From Pseudomonadota bacterium (lineage in GTDB: Bacteria > Pseudomonadota > Gammaproteobacteria > Burkholderiales > Ferrovaceae): a DNA stretch of 36,548 nucleotides. The notes below the pieces were generated by a model. That model saw nothing but the letters and a program-made list of their open reading frames with translations. It was not told where the DNA came from and did no database searches. Position 1 is the first letter of the stretch; each line of letters opens with the position of its first letter. The position numbers and the translations under genes are program-made. The DNA lies in contig JAKBLB010000013.1 of the NCBI GenBank assembly GCA_021832305.1, positions 1 to 36,548 on the forward strand, read 5' to 3'. This document shows, piece by piece, positions 1 to 10,600 of the stretch.

Positions 1-725
1 TCCGCCGGATCTCCCGCCAACCGTCCGCGCGAAATGCGTAATTGCATGATATTGATACTATTACTCATGATTTCACGCAAGGAGGGTTTCGTCGTTTCGG
101 AACGCATCCAGGGTTGAAGAAGATCCGTGTTCAAATCCACGGCAATGACAAACTCGGCACCCATCGCTCTGGCCAGAGACACCGGGACCGGATTGACCAG
201 CCCCCCGTCCACCAAAAACTGTTCGTCCCGCCATACCGGAGGAAACAGCGCAGGAAAAGCAATGGAGGCCCTCATGGCTTCTATCGCCGAGCCTTCGCGC
301 AACCAGACCTCCATTCCCGAGTGCAAACACGTCGCCACCGCCCCATAGGGCAAAGCCAACTGGTCTATGGGGCGATCCACGAAGTGCGTTCGAAAGTACT
401 CGATCAGTTTTTCTCCCTTGAGCATTCCTCCTCTCAAACTAACATCCAGCAGTGAAAAGATATTCCTCATGTTCATGTCGACCAACCACTGCTTGAACCG
501 GTCCAGTTCGCCCGCCGCATACACCGCACCGACCAGGGCGCCAATGGAGGTTCCACAGACCAGATCTGGATGAATCCCCGCCTCTTCCAACGCTTTGATC
601 ACCCCCACATGTGCCCAGCCGCGGGCCGCTCCACCGCCCAGCACCAGTCCGATCCTGGGTTTTTTCGGGACCGCCGGGGCAGAAATTTTGGTCGTTTCGG
701 CATCGAATCTCTTCAGAAAACGCAT
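1..725 (-). CDS. Patatin-like phospholipase, RssA type (3' end outside window)
   Basis: Predicted serine lipid acyl hydrolase of the patatin family, RssA/YlbK-like group; the natural substrate is not shown by the sequence. The reading frame runs off the left edge, so only about 241 residues are visible. Near the N-terminus are the glycine-rich oxyanion motif GGGAARGWAH and, about 30 residues later, the nucleophile elbow GTSIG. The catalytic Asp lies in DGGLVNPVPV. These three elements complete the Ser-Asp dyad architecture. The start is the ATG at 725, preceded by a purine-rich GAAGGA Shine-Dalgarno. There is no signal peptide, so a cytoplasmic or inner-face location is inferred. It lies 74 bases downstream of the YbdK-like ligase and is probably in the same transcript. 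The family call is firm; the physiological role is unknown. Confidence 0.9.
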   Translation of the reverse strand, partial: MRFLKRFDAETTKISAPAVPKKPRIGLVLGGGAARGWAHVGVIKALEEAGIHPDLVCGTSIGALVGAVYAAGELDRFKQWLVDMNMRNIFSLLDVSLRGGMLKGEKLIEYFRTHFVDRPIDQLALPYGAVATCLHSGMEVWLREGSAIEAMRASIAFPALFPPVWRDEQFLVDGGLVNPVPVSLARAMGAEFVIAVDLNTDLLQPWMRSETTKPSLREIMSNSINIMQLRISRGRLAGDPA

Positions 726-751
726 TCCTTCTTTCCTTCAGTCAAGTGTCA

Positions 752-789
752 ACACGTAGATCCCGTACGTGTCCTGCAGACGTATCTGC
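752..789 (-). other. Two small inverted repeats between ligase and patatin genes
   Basis: In the 74-base gap, ACACGTA (752-758) pairs with TACGTGT (766-772) around a 7-base loop, and GCAGA (776-780) pairs with TCTGC (785-789) around a 4-base loop. Neither is followed by a T tract on the minus strand, so they are not classical terminators. They may be mRNA processing or stability elements, or chance. Confidence 0.35.
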
Positions 790-799
790 GCCCGCACCC

Positions 800-1915
800 T
801 CAAACCCGCCAACGCGCACATTGCCTCTGCACCACTTCGGCCAGGGACTTCGTCTGCGCATGCTGTTGACGCAACCAACCCACATCGCTGCTGGCGTTCG
901 ATACTTCGCGACGTAGGGCGGCACAGGCTTCATCAGCCTTGAGTGCGATGGCGTGAGGTTCGATTTTGTTCAGGGTGTCCAGAATCTCCTCGGACAAGGA
1001 TCGGTGTTCATGGTTCCGGGGATTGACATAAACCCCCCCATAACCAAACCGGCAAGCCTGAAAACGATTGAAGGTATAAACCAGGTAGTCCGTTTCCCTG
1101 GGAGCATAGGGACGCTCGAGGGACAGATAACGGGTCAGTGACTGAATGAATGCTGCAATCTGGGCCGCCTTTTCTATCGTCAAGGGGGTATCCATGACAC
1201 GCACCTCGATCGTCCCGTATTCGGGCTTGGGTCGAATGTCCCAGTAGAAATCCTTCATGCTTTTGACGATCCCGGTCGCCATCATGGAATCAAAGTATTC
1301 CCCAAAGGAATCCCACGTTTCAATCAAGGGGGCACGTCCACTCAGGGGAAACGAAAAGACGGAATTCAGGCGTGCCGAATGAAAACCCGTATCATTCCCC
1401 TGGACGAAGGGGGAGGATGCACTCAGGGCAATGAAATGCGGGATGAATCCCGAAAGCAGATGGAGAAGAGTCAATGCCTCGTCCGCGTTGTCGCATCCCA
1501 CATGGACATGCTGCCCAAAAATCGTGAACTGCTTGGCCAGATACCCATAGAGTGAAGACAATTGGTCAAAACGGGGCGTATCATAAATGCGGCGCTCGCT
1601 CCAATGCTGAAACGCGTGGGTTCCTCCGCCACACACCCCGATATCGAGACGGTCCGCACATTCCACGATGCCCTGGCGAATCTCGTCGAGTTGCTCGAAA
1701 ACGTCGGCATGGGAGACGCAGATCCCCGTGGCCATTTCCACCATCCCCTGGGTGATTTCCGGCTTGACATCCCAATCCTTGCCCTTTTTTTTCAGGAGGC
1801 GCAACAGATCGGTGGTGGAATCCACAAGGTCGTAATCGTAGGTATTGACCAACTGCAATTCCAGTTCCACGCCCAACGTCAGGGGACGGGAAGAAGTAAA
1901 GGGAGGAAGTTTCAT
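800..1915 (-). CDS. Carboxylate-amine ligase, YbdK/GCS2 family
   Basis: Member of the GCS2 glutamate-cysteine-ligase-like family. The E. coli homologue YbdK is a weak gamma-glutamylcysteine synthetase in vitro and its true substrate is debated. The protein is 371 residues, the usual YbdK size. It shows the family N-terminal strand LGVELELQL carrying the metal-binding acidic residues, a central GGGTHAF segment, the FGQHVHVG strand, and a C-terminal EVRVMDTP segment. The start is the ATG at 1915, which overlaps the antiporter stop as ATGA and implies translational coupling. An in-frame start at 1957 exists but would run deep into the antiporter gene and adds residues absent from the family. Cytosolic. 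It could supply a gamma-glutamyl or other amide metabolite linked to the antiporter; this is inference only. Confidence 0.9.
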   Translation of the reverse strand: MKLPPFTSSRPLTLGVELELQLVNTYDYDLVDSTTDLLRLLKKKGKDWDVKPEITQGMVEMATGICVSHADVFEQLDEIRQGIVECADRLDIGVCGGGTHAFQHWSERRIYDTPRFDQLSSLYGYLAKQFTIFGQHVHVGCDNADEALTLLHLLSGFIPHFIALSASSPFVQGNDTGFHSARLNSVFSFPLSGRAPLIETWDSFGEYFDSMMATGIVKSMKDFYWDIRPKPEYGTIEVRVMDTPLTIEKAAQIAAFIQSLTRYLSLERPYAPRETDYLVYTFNRFQACRFGYGGVYVNPRNHEHRSLSEEILDTLNKIEPHAIALKADEACAALRREVSNASSDVGWLRQQHAQTKSLAEVVQRQCARWRV

Positions 1916-3099
1916 GAGGTTTTTTCCTGGAATTCCCGCGCGCGAATCAACCCCCACTGGACAGCCATGGGGCCCACGATTTCAAGCACGTTCATCATGC
2001 TGAAAACGATCGGAAGAATCTTGACCCCCATCTGGGGGTACAAGGCCCGCATGTCCATCAATTCCACCAACGGGATTTCGGCCATGGGGATGAGGACGAC
2101 CCCCAGCACCAGCGATTGGCGCAGGTTCAATCCGCTGACCGGTCCCAGCAACAACACCCCCAGCCCTTTTGCAACGAACCTGACCAGCACCACGATCATG
2201 GCGGTTCCCACCCCAACCACAAACTCGTTCCGGGTCAACAGGGAACCCGTCATCATGAACAGGATGATCGTCAAAATGCTCCCCGCCGTTCCAAAGTGAC
2301 GGGGCCAGAGATGAGGGCGTGGATCGAAGTGCTTGGCCAGTACCCCCCCCAGCAGCGGAGCCAGAAAAACGGGTAGCTCGAGCGCAACGAGCAAGGCCTG
2401 CAACAGGAGGAGCAGGCCGAATAGCACCGGCGCACTTTGCTCGTCCGACAGTTCGAACATTCGACGCAGTAACTTGAAAGACAAGGCCAGGACCAACCCC
2501 ATCCCCAGGGAACCCGCCAGAAGATAAAACGAATGGAAGAGGGCCGTGAACCATTGGCCATGAAATGCGCCCTGAAACCAACCCATGATCAGGTAAAAAC
2601 ACACCACCGAATAAACCGTATTCAGCCCGCACAGCACCAGCAGCCGCTGGGTGACTTGCCCCTGGGCGCGCATCTCGGTCACCATCCGCAGGACGATGAC
2701 CGGCGAAGTCCCCATGGCAATGACCGCGATAGACAAAGCGCTTTTCACCTCGGTTCCCATCCCCATGAGGACTCCGAACACCGCAATGAAGGTTGCCACC
2801 GATTCCAGAAGACTGGACGCAATGACCCAGGGATTATATTTCAGCCAACGCAAACTTACCCGGACACCCAACTCGAAAAGCAGCAGGGTCAACGTCAGTT
2901 CCACCAAAAATCTGAAGTCAGGCAGATCATCCCCGTCTACCCAGTCCAGACCCAAGGGACCCAGCAGAAGTCCTGCCAGCGCATATCCCGTGATTCGAGG
3001 CATCCTGGCCAGACGACAGACCCCTTCTCCCGCCAGGGAAGCCAGGAGAAAGGAAAGGGCGATACGCATAAAAAACAGCCACTGGGTATGTCCCATCAT
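1912..3099 (-). CDS. Monovalent cation/proton antiporter, CPA2 (Kef-like) family
   Basis: Inner-membrane antiporter of the Na+/H+ exchanger-like CPA2 superfamily, 395 residues with about 11-13 hydrophobic segments. The N-terminal [17 protein letters not shown] motif and the following [13 protein letters not shown] helix are typical of KefB/KefC/NapA-type transporters. The protein ends directly after the membrane domain, at REFQEKTS. It therefore lacks the C-terminal Rossmann RCK/KTN domain through which KefC senses glutathione adducts. Ion specificity (K+ or Na+) cannot be read. Tandem ATGs lie at 3099 and 3096, with CCGGAG about 10 bases upstream. It is the first gene of a three-gene minus-strand operon with the ligase (4-base overlap) and the patatin. 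No clear promoter was recognised in the 227 bases upstream. Confidence 0.88.
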   Translation of the reverse strand: MMGHTQWLFFMRIALSFLLASLAGEGVCRLARMPRITGYALAGLLLGPLGLDWVDGDDLPDFRFLVELTLTLLLFELGVRVSLRWLKYNPWVIASSLLESVATFIAVFGVLMGMGTEVKSALSIAVIAMGTSPVIVLRMVTEMRAQGQVTQRLLVLCGLNTVYSVVCFYLIMGWFQGAFHGQWFTALFHSFYLLAGSLGMGLVLALSFKLLRRMFELSDEQSAPVLFGLLLLLQALLVALELPVFLAPLLGGVLAKHFDPRPHLWPRHFGTAGSILTIILFMMTGSLLTRNEFVVGVGTAMIVVLVRFVAKGLGVLLLGPVSGLNLRQSLVLGVVLIPMAEIPLVELMDMRALYPQMGVKILPIVFSMMNVLEIVGPMAVQWGLIRAREFQEKTS

Positions 3100-3261
3100 G
3101 GAATATTGACTCCGGACGATCTCTCAAAGGACCTTGTCATCAACAACGGTCTGTACTTCCAGGAGAGGGTGAACGATGAGGGCAAACAGCACTGATGACA
3201 CAAAAGACACCCGGTTTTCCTGGTTTGAAAACCGTGCAGAAAAATCAATGTCGGCGTACAG

Positions 3262-3267
3262 TATAAT
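3262..3267 (+). promoter_or_regulatory. Candidate -10 element for the lipoprotein/recCBD transcript
   Basis: A perfect TATAAT hexamer stands 60 bases before the lipoprotein start in the divergent 3100-3326 intergenic region. No good -35 lies at 16-18 bases; TTGAAA at 3225-3230 is 31 bases away. It could be an activator-dependent promoter or chance. Nothing else was recognised in this intergenic stretch. Confidence 0.4.
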
Positions 3268-3326
3268 GCCTCGAGCACAAAAGTCCAACCCTGCTCCTCC
3301 CCTGCCCTTCCTCCACAAAGGTTCTC

Positions 3327-4232
3327 ATGACTTGGTATGTGACAAGTTTCGCTGTTCCGCGCGAAAGTAACACCGGCACAACCCTGCCCGCCCCAAAACG
3401 CACGCTCTGCGCAGTCCTCGTTCTGGTTCTGGCTCTGGGGGGATGCGCCCATACGCAGGACTTCGTCCTTTCCCCCCAGGACCAACCGCTCAACCTCAAG
3501 TTGACCGAAATCTCGTCCGTAGACCCGGAGTCGGTGCGCAGCTGGGCACTTCCCGACTCAGCCAAGGACACCCCCGACAACCGGGCAAAGGTCCATCAGA
3601 TCATAGAGCGCGCGAAAATGCGCGCCATGCAGGACATGACCGAAATCTTGTCTCCCGTGCCTGCCCTACGCGTCGATCCCCTTCCTCTGGTAGTGCCCCC
3701 GGCCCTGGAAAACCTCCCCATCACCAGCCGAAAAAACGTGCTGGATCCCGTGCTTCTGACCCAACTCCAACAATCTTCTCCAGGCGCCGATGCCTTGCTG
3801 AGATTCGGGATTACGGATTACGGACAGACACCCACCGCATGGAAGAAAGGCGTGATCGTTTTTGAAGTCGTCTCCACCCTCGGCATTGCGGCTCTGGCCT
3901 ATGCCCGTCCTGCCACCCGTGCCATTGCCGGCATTTATCTGGTCGATGAAACCATCGAGGAAAGTATTGAAGCCTATTCCGGTTTCTGGGCCCTGAATGA
4001 AATTTACCGACCAGTCAGAGTACAAGCCGAACTGATCGACTTGCACGATGGACACCAAATCTGGTCTGATACGGAAACGGGGTTTTCTGATGGACGTTGG
4101 ACCCGCCTGGTCCGAACCGTCTCCCCGGAAGAGCGAAGCAACCAACTACAGGCAGCACTTCATGACGCCCTCACCAAAATCGTCGCCAACCTTGAACGAG
4201 ACTCCGGGTCCACACCCCCGGTTCAGCCCTGA
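3327..4232 (+). CDS. Predicted outer-membrane or periplasmic lipoprotein of unknown function
   Basis: I do not recognise this 301-residue protein. It has a basic stretch (APKRTL), then a hydrophobic core ending in the lipobox LGGC at about residues 37-40, so it should be processed by Lgt/LspA and anchored by a lipidated Cys. Asp is not at +2 (the residue is Ala), which favours outer-membrane sorting. The N-terminal 23 residues before the signal core are unusually long, so the true start may lie a little downstream, although AAGG stands 7 bases before the ATG at 3327. A second hydrophobic patch (VIVFEVVSTLGIAALAYA, about 175-192) is followed by a Glu-rich stretch and a C-terminal beta-like segment (VRVQAELIDLHDGHQIWSD). 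It ends 21 bases before recC on the same strand. Confidence 0.75.
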   Translation: MTWYVTSFAVPRESNTGTTLPAPKRTLCAVLVLVLALGGCAHTQDFVLSPQDQPLNLKLTEISSVDPESVRSWALPDSAKDTPDNRAKVHQIIERAKMRAMQDMTEILSPVPALRVDPLPLVVPPALENLPITSRKNVLDPVLLTQLQQSSPGADALLRFGITDYGQTPTAWKKGVIVFEVVSTLGIAALAYARPATRAIAGIYLVDETIEESIEAYSGFWALNEIYRPVRVQAELIDLHDGHQIWSDTETGFSDGRWTRLVRTVSPEERSNQLQAALHDALTKIVANLERDSGSTPPVQP

Positions 4233-4253
4233 TCCAGGGAACGGAGTGGATCC

Positions 4254-7200
4254 ATGCACCCCATGAGTACGCCCGGTCTCGTAGTCCTGCATGGCAACCG
4301 TCTGGAGTTGTTGCAGGAGGCCATGGTGCACTGGATGCGCCAGCACCCTCTGGACCCTCTGACCGAAGAGGTCATCCTGGTCAACAGTATCGGTGCGGCC
4401 GAATGGGTCAAGGCATCCCTGGCGGAATCCCTGGGAATCTGCGCCGCGACACGAGCCGAACTACCGGGCCGTTTCCTGTGGCGTTCATACCGAAAAATCC
4501 TGGGGAGCACCGTGGCGGAACGATCCCCCCTGGATCGTCAGACCCTGGTCTGGCGCCTCATGAAACTGGCGCTCCAGGATCCGCTTCCTGCCCCTCTGGA
4601 GGCCATCGCTCACCTTCTTCGGGTGAAGGATCCGGAAGCCCGGTATGGCTTTGCCTGCGAGGTTGCCGACCTCTTCGACCAGTATCAGAACTATCGGGCC
4701 CATTGGCTGGCAGATTGGGTCCAGGGTCGAAACCAACTGACCACGGCACGGGGAGAAAAACTGCCCGTGCCGGCGAATCAAGCCTGGCAACCCGCCTTAT
4801 GGCGTTGTCTCTGGCAGGATCTGTCTCCGGCAGAACAAGCGTTCACCCTCCCGGTCCTGCACCAACAGGTCCTCGAACGGCTGCAGCGCAGCGAAAAAAT
4901 CGTCGGGCTGCCTCCCCGCATCGTCGTCTTCGGCGTCTCCACACTGCCCCACTCAACCCTGCAGATTCTGGATGCCCTGGCGCGTCACTGCCAAGTACTG
5001 GTGGCCTTGCTCAACCCCTGTCGTTTTCACTGGTCCGACATCATGGAAGGGCGGGAGCTCTGGCAAGCCGTCCGGCGTCGCCAACCCTGGCGCCACCACC
5101 ATGATTTCAGCATGACGGCCTTTGAAGACATGCATGTCCACGCCCACCCCCTGCTGGCCGCCTGGGGTCGCCAGGGAAGAGACTTCATGCGGCAACTGGA
5201 CGCCTATGACCCTTCCGTCCCGGATACCACAGCCCTCCCCCGCATCGATCTTTTCGACGAAGGACCCCCGCACACGCTGCTGGAGGAAGTTCAATGCGCC
5301 ATCCGCGAATTGCTCCCCCTCGCCGAACACCCGCAGAATGTCGTTCCCGCCACGGATCGTTCTCTGGTATTTCACCGGGCCCATAGTCCCCTGCGCGAAG
5401 TACAGGTATTACAGGACCAATTGCTCGATCTCCTGACCCAGGCGTCCCCTGCCTTGCAGCCTCGTCAGATCGTGGTGATGATTCCCGCGCTCGAGGATTA
5501 TGTCCCTTTCATCGAAGCCGTCTTCGATCGTTATGAATCCGGGGACCCCCGCTTCATTCCCTATGAAATCGCCCTCTCCCGCCCCCGCCTCAGCAACCCG
5601 CTCATCCATGCCCTGGAATGGCTGCTTGCCCTCGACCGACACCGTATCACGGCCAGTGAAATCCGTTCGTTGCTGGAAGTTCCTGCGCTGGCGCAGCACT
5701 TCGACCTGGATCCCAACGGGGTGAGCAAGTTGTCTCAGTGGGCGGAAGCCAGCGGTATTCGCTGGGGGCTGGACGATCTCCACCGCACTTCCCTCGAATT
5801 GGGTGCCTGTGGCGACCAGAATACCTGGCACTTTGGTCTGGAACGTCTCTGGCTCGGCTACGCGAACGGATCTTCCGGACCTTTCGACGGAATCGAACCC
5901 TACCCGCACTTGAGCGGACTGGAGGCCACGACCCTTGGCTCCCTGGCCCGTTTCATCGAAACCCTGAAAGAAACCTGGGAAACCCTGCTGACCCCCGCTC
6001 CCCCGGCGGTCTGGGTGGAGCGGGGACGCCATCTGCTGGACAACTGGTTCGACGGGACCAATGAACTGGAAAACCTCAGCCTCGGCCAGTTGCACGAGGC
6101 CCTGAGTGACTGGCTGACCCTCTGTCAGGAAACTGGTTTTGCAGACCCGATTCCCCTTTCCCTGTTTCGTCGGTCCTGGTTCGACACACTGGAAGAACCC
6201 AAGGAATCGGGCCGTTTCCTCAGCGGAGGAGTCACATTTTGCACACTGTTGCCCCTGCGCTCCCTCCCCTTCGAGGTCGTCTGCCTGTTGGGCATGAATC
6301 TCGAAGCGTTTCCCCGCCGTTCCGCCGCGCGCCCACACGATCTGATGCAATGGCCCGGCATGCCGCGCCCCGGCGATCGCGCCCGCCAGGAAGATGATCG
6401 GGCGCTGATGCTGGATACCTTGCTCGCTGCCCGGCGAGTCCTGTCCATCAGTTGGTGCGGCCGGGACCCGCGTGATGATTCCGAACGCCCACCCTCCGTG
6501 CTGGTCGCCCAGTTACGCGACTATCTGGCGCGCGGGTGGCGCCCCGATGAAAGTCATGGGTATCCCGATCTATTGGCCCAACAGACCCAGGATCACCCCT
6601 TGCAGCCCTTCAGTCGCCGCTATTTCGAGGAGAACCAACCCTTTCACACCTATGCCGAGGAATGGCGCCGGGTCTTTGACCCTGGCTTGCCGAGAGAGCC
6701 TCTTCCCTCACTCGCTCCCCAGGATCTACCCAAAACACTCTCTCTCGAGAGGCTGGGCCGTTTTCTCAGAAACCCGATTCGGTTTTACCTGGAGTCCGTC
6801 CTGAATACGCATTTCGAGGAAACCCTGACTCCCCCGGATGAAGAAATATTCGACACTTCAGGTCTGACACGCCATGAATGGATCGGTGCCCTGATCACCC
6901 CGCCTTTCAACCCGCGCGAATCGCAGGAACTGGAAACCCGGCTTCAGCGCTTGCGTCGTGCCGGACAACTGCCCCTGGCCGAAATGGGACAAGCAGCCAT
7001 GACCGAATTGTGCGACACCGTCACCCCCATGCTGGAAACCTGGGGATCCCTGCAGGAACGCTATCCCCATCTGTGCGACAAACAGCCGGTTCACCTCTCT
7101 TTCGGCACCCATGACATCCGGGACTGGCTGGAGGGCATACGGAAAGGGAATGACATGAAATCCCCCGCATGGGTGGAACTCCATGCTTCCCGCGTCCTGG

Positions 7201-7652
7201 AAAAAAATGGCAGGGACCTGCAACTGCACAAACTTCTTCCCGTCTGGCTCCGCCACCTCGTCACCAGCGCCACGGGGCATGTGCTCGACTGCCATCTGGT
7301 GGCACAGGACACCCTGCTCACCCTGCGCCCACCTGTCCCAGAGGAGGCTCGGGCAGTGCTTTCCACTCTGGTTGAACTTTGGCAGGAGGGCCACCGTCGA
7401 CCGCTGCCGATGGCGCTCAAATCCGCCCTCACCCTGGTTCGATCCGACGATCTGGGTAAAGCTGCCCAGACCTACGAAGGAACAGACCATTTGACTGCCG
7501 AGAAGGACCGTTATCAGGAACGCATCTACCCTACCTTTGCCTGCTTGAACCGGACAGGAGAATTCGAAATCCTGGCTCGAAGTCTGGTTCCCCCTCTGTG
7601 GTCCTGGGCAAAAAATGCCGTATTGACTCCCCTGGCATCCGCCCATGAGTGA
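4254..7652 (+). CDS. recC: Exodeoxyribonuclease V gamma subunit RecC
   Basis: RecC is the Chi-scanning, strand-splitting subunit of the RecBCD helicase-nuclease that processes DNA double-strand ends for RecA loading. At 1132 residues it matches E. coli RecC (about 1120). The N-terminal segment LVVLHGNRLELL and the following ILVNSIGAAEWV line up with the inactive helicase-like domain of the family. The Shine-Dalgarno ACGGAG seven bases before ATG 4254 favours that start over the in-frame ATG at 4263. Cytosolic. The stop overlaps the recB start by 8 bases (ATGAGTGA), and recB and recD follow, so the three subunits are likely made from one mRNA. The lipoprotein gene ends just upstream, so the transcript may begin at 3262 or further inside. 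Confidence 0.96.
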   Translation: MHPMSTPGLVVLHGNRLELLQEAMVHWMRQHPLDPLTEEVILVNSIGAAEWVKASLAESLGICAATRAELPGRFLWRSYRKILGSTVAERSPLDRQTLVWRLMKLALQDPLPAPLEAIAHLLRVKDPEARYGFACEVADLFDQYQNYRAHWLADWVQGRNQLTTARGEKLPVPANQAWQPALWRCLWQDLSPAEQAFTLPVLHQQVLERLQRSEKIVGLPPRIVVFGVSTLPHSTLQILDALARHCQVLVALLNPCRFHWSDIMEGRELWQAVRRRQPWRHHHDFSMTAFEDMHVHAHPLLAAWGRQGRDFMRQLDAYDPSVPDTTALPRIDLFDEGPPHTLLEEVQCAIRELLPLAEHPQNVVPATDRSLVFHRAHSPLREVQVLQDQLLDLLTQASPALQPRQIVVMIPALEDYVPFIEAVFDRYESGDPRFIPYEIALSRPRLSNPLIHALEWLLALDRHRITASEIRSLLEVPALAQHFDLDPNGVSKLSQWAEASGIRWGLDDLHRTSLELGACGDQNTWHFGLERLWLGYANGSSGPFDGIEPYPHLSGLEATTLGSLARFIETLKETWETLLTPAPPAVWVERGRHLLDNWFDGTNELENLSLGQLHEALSDWLTLCQETGFADPIPLSLFRRSWFDTLEEPKESGRFLSGGVTFCTLLPLRSLPFEVVCLLGMNLEAFPRRSAARPHDLMQWPGMPRPGDRARQEDDRALMLDTLLAARRVLSISWCGRDPRDDSERPPSVLVAQLRDYLARGWRPDESHGYPDLLAQQTQDHPLQPFSRRYFEENQPFHTYAEEWRRVFDPGLPREPLPSLAPQDLPKTLSLERLGRFLRNPIRFYLESVLNTHFEETLTPPDEEIFDTSGLTRHEWIGALITPPFNPRESQELETRLQRLRRAGQLPLAEMGQAAMTELCDTVTPMLETWGSLQERYPHLCDKQPVHLSFGTHDIRDWLEGIRKGNDMKSPAWVELHASRVLEKNGRDLQLHKLLPVWLRHLVTSATGHVLDCHLVAQDTLLTLRPPVPEEARAVLSTLVELWQEGHRRPLPMALKSALTLVRSDDLGKAAQTYEGTDHLTAEKDRYQERIYPTFACLNRTGEFEILARSLVPPLWSWAKNAVLTPLASAHE

Positions 7653-10600
7653 ACCCCTGGATCCCCTGACCTTTCCCCTGTGGGGGAGTCGCCTCATCGA
7701 AGCCAGTGCCGGAACCGGCAAAACCTGGACCCTGGCTGCACTCTATGTGCGCCTGATACTGGGACACGGCGCTGCGAATCACGCCCCCCCCTGCGCATTC
7801 CTGCCTGAACAGATTCTGGTCATGACGTTCACCCGGGCGGCCACCCGTGAACTCTCCGAACGCATTCGAGCGCGCCTGGAAGAAGCCGCAGCCTGTTTCA
7901 GGGACGACGGTCTCCCGTCCGATGAGTTCCTTCGCTCGCTGCTGGACGACTATCCCGACCCACAGGCACGGCGCCACGCCGCCTGGCGTCTGACCCTGGC
8001 CAGCCAGTCCATGGAGGGCGCCGCCATCCATACCCTGGACGCCTGGTGCCAACAGGTATTGCAGGACACGACCTTTACCCATGGGCAATGGTTTCCCGCC
8101 CGGATCACAGACAACGACGACGATCTGATTCCGTTGGCGCTGCAGGATCTTTGGCGACAACGTCTCTACCCATTGAGCGGTTTGGAATTCCGGGTCTTTC
8201 TGGATGACTGGAAAGATTTTTCTCAATTTTCCCGACGCATCCAGAAAGATCTTCCAAAAAACACCCTCCCGCAGTGGTCGATGGAGAGCGCCAGCGCCAA
8301 CGCCCGCCTCTGGAAGGAAAAGCACCATGCAATGATCGACGGGTTGAAAACCCTGCGCACGCTGTGGCGTCCCCGCATCGAAACCCTCTGTACCTGGCTC
8401 GACGGCCAACTCCCGCCCACTCAACCGGACACCCCTTTCAATCAAAAAACCTTCAGGGGAGAAACGGTGCGCCAGTGGTGTGCCCGTTTGCTCCACTGGT
8501 GCGAGGAAAACGGCCCAGCCGACCCCTCCCTGACGGAGGACATGTGGGACAAACTTACGCCCGCCGGGCTACAGGCGCAAGTCAAGAAAAATTGTCGGAT
8601 CGATCCTCCGGCGCTCTTTGAAGAACTCGATGACTTCCGCATGGCGTTGCAACACTTGAACGAACAGAGGAAGCATCTGCACGATCTCATGGTGGAAGGC
8701 GTTGCCCTGCGTCTCGCCCAGCACAAGACCCAGGTCCTGCGCCAGAACTTCACCGATATCCAGCAGCGTCTCGACCAGGCCCTGCAGGGGCCGCAAGGGG
8801 AAGCTCTGGTCACGGATCTGCGCCTGCGCTATCCCATTGCTCTGATCGACGAATTTCAGGATACCTCGATGCGCCAACTGCGCATGCTGGACCGGATTTA
8901 CGATCTGAATGCCCATGCGCCGGAACGGGGGATCTTTTTGATCGGTGACCCCAAACAATCCATTTATGGTTTCCGCGACGCAGATATTCGGAGTTATCTC
9001 AAAGCCCGTGCCTCCGTGGCGCCGCGCCATTACCTCCTGACCACCAATCATCGTTCGGTGGCGCCCGTCGTCGAACTCATCAATACACTCTTCGGAGGGG
9101 CCGAACAACGGGTCGGCCCCGGGGCCTTCCGCTTTCGTGAAGGGGATGAGGCGCCCTTGCCGTTCCACCCCGTGCAAGCCCGTGGACGGGGAGAACAGTT
9201 GCTCCGTGGCGGCCATTCCCATCCTGCCCTCACGGTCTCCTGGACTGCGGAACTGGATAACCGGGGGCAATTATTCGAACGCATGGCAGAACATTGTGCC
9301 GAACATCTGGGCGGGCTCCTGTCCTCCGACGCCGGCTTTTACACACCCCAAAGTACCCTCCAGACCCCCCTTCACCCCGCCGATCTGGCCATACTGGTGC
9401 GCGACCGTCACGAAGCCGCTGCGGTGAAAAATGCCCTGGAACGGCGAAACATTCCCTCGGTCTATCTGTCCGACCGAAGTCAGTTGCTGGATTCTGCAGA
9501 AATCCCGGACGTCCTCCTGTGGCTTCAGTCCGTGGCTCATCCCCGCAACCCCCGCCTTCTGCGGGCGGCTCTGGGTACCGCCACCCTGGGGTTCTCCCTG
9601 ACTGAACTGGAACAGTGGGCCAAATCGGAAACCGCCTTTGAAGAACTGTTGGATTTCTGGATGGAACTACACCACTGCTGGCAGAGGCAGGGAGTTTTGT
9701 CCATGCTGCAGCGCCTGCTCCATCATTTTTTTCTGCCAGCCCGCTGGTTACGGGAAAAAAATGGAGAGCGCCGCCTCACCCAGGTCCTCCATCTGGCGGA
9801 ATTCCTGCAACGCGCCAGCACCCGTCTCGAAGGTCCGGAAGCCCTGATCCAGTGGCTGATCCACGAGCGCCAGACCCCCACATCGAGCCCGGAAGAATTA
9901 CGCCTGGAAAGCGATGCAGACCGGGTCCGTATCATCACCATCCATAAATCCAAGGGACTGGAATTTCCTGTGGTCTACCTCCCCTTTGCCACCTGTTTCA
10001 AACCCCAGCCCGACGCCGAGGAAAAGCGCCTCCAGGAAGATATCCGCCTGCTTTATGTCGCGCTGACCCGTGCCCAGCATGCCCTGTGGATTGGGGTTTC
10101 GCCCTTCAAATATAAAACTGGCGGTCCCCAGTTCTCCGCTAGCGCCCTGGGCTGGTTGCTGGGGGCCGCCCCGGGCGACCCTGCCGAACGGCTGTTGCCC
10201 CTGCTCCAGGAAACCTGGAAAAGCATTCCGGAGGCACACTTCACGGAAGCCGGTCTGCCGTTGGCGACCACACCCTTTACCCCCCCGCCCGCCCCGGCGT
10301 TGCGTCCTGCCCCTCCCCCCACAGGCAACTTCGAGCGCGCCTGGGCCATTCACAGTTTTTCTTCCCTCACCCGTTCCCTGGCATTTGGGTTGCCTGCCCT
10401 CCCCGCTGCACGACAAAACCCGTCTCTTGCCGGCGCCAGTCCACGCCACCGCTTTCCGCGCGGGGCCTGGGCTGGGAAATTTCTGCACGAACAACTGGCC
10501 TGGGCTGCCGAGCGCCGTTTTGCCTTCGATACCGACCCCACCCTGAATCTCCAATTACATCAACGCTGCCTTCGTCAAGGTTGGGAGACTCATGCCGCCG

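Noticed and set aside
752-772. Hairpin after the YbdK-like gene as a terminator
   Set aside because: No T tract on the minus strand; kept only as an inverted repeat.
3124-3318. Small minus-strand ORF ending in a hydrophobic stretch, just upstream of the antiporter gene
   Set aside because: It overlaps the candidate promoter of the lipoprotein gene, has no clear Shine-Dalgarno, and resembles no family I recognise; too weak to call.
5409-6350. Long minus-strand ORF (313 codons) inside recC
   Set aside because: Shadow frame in a GC-rich gene; low-complexity Gly/Gln-rich translation with no family resemblance, and recC is certain on the other strand.
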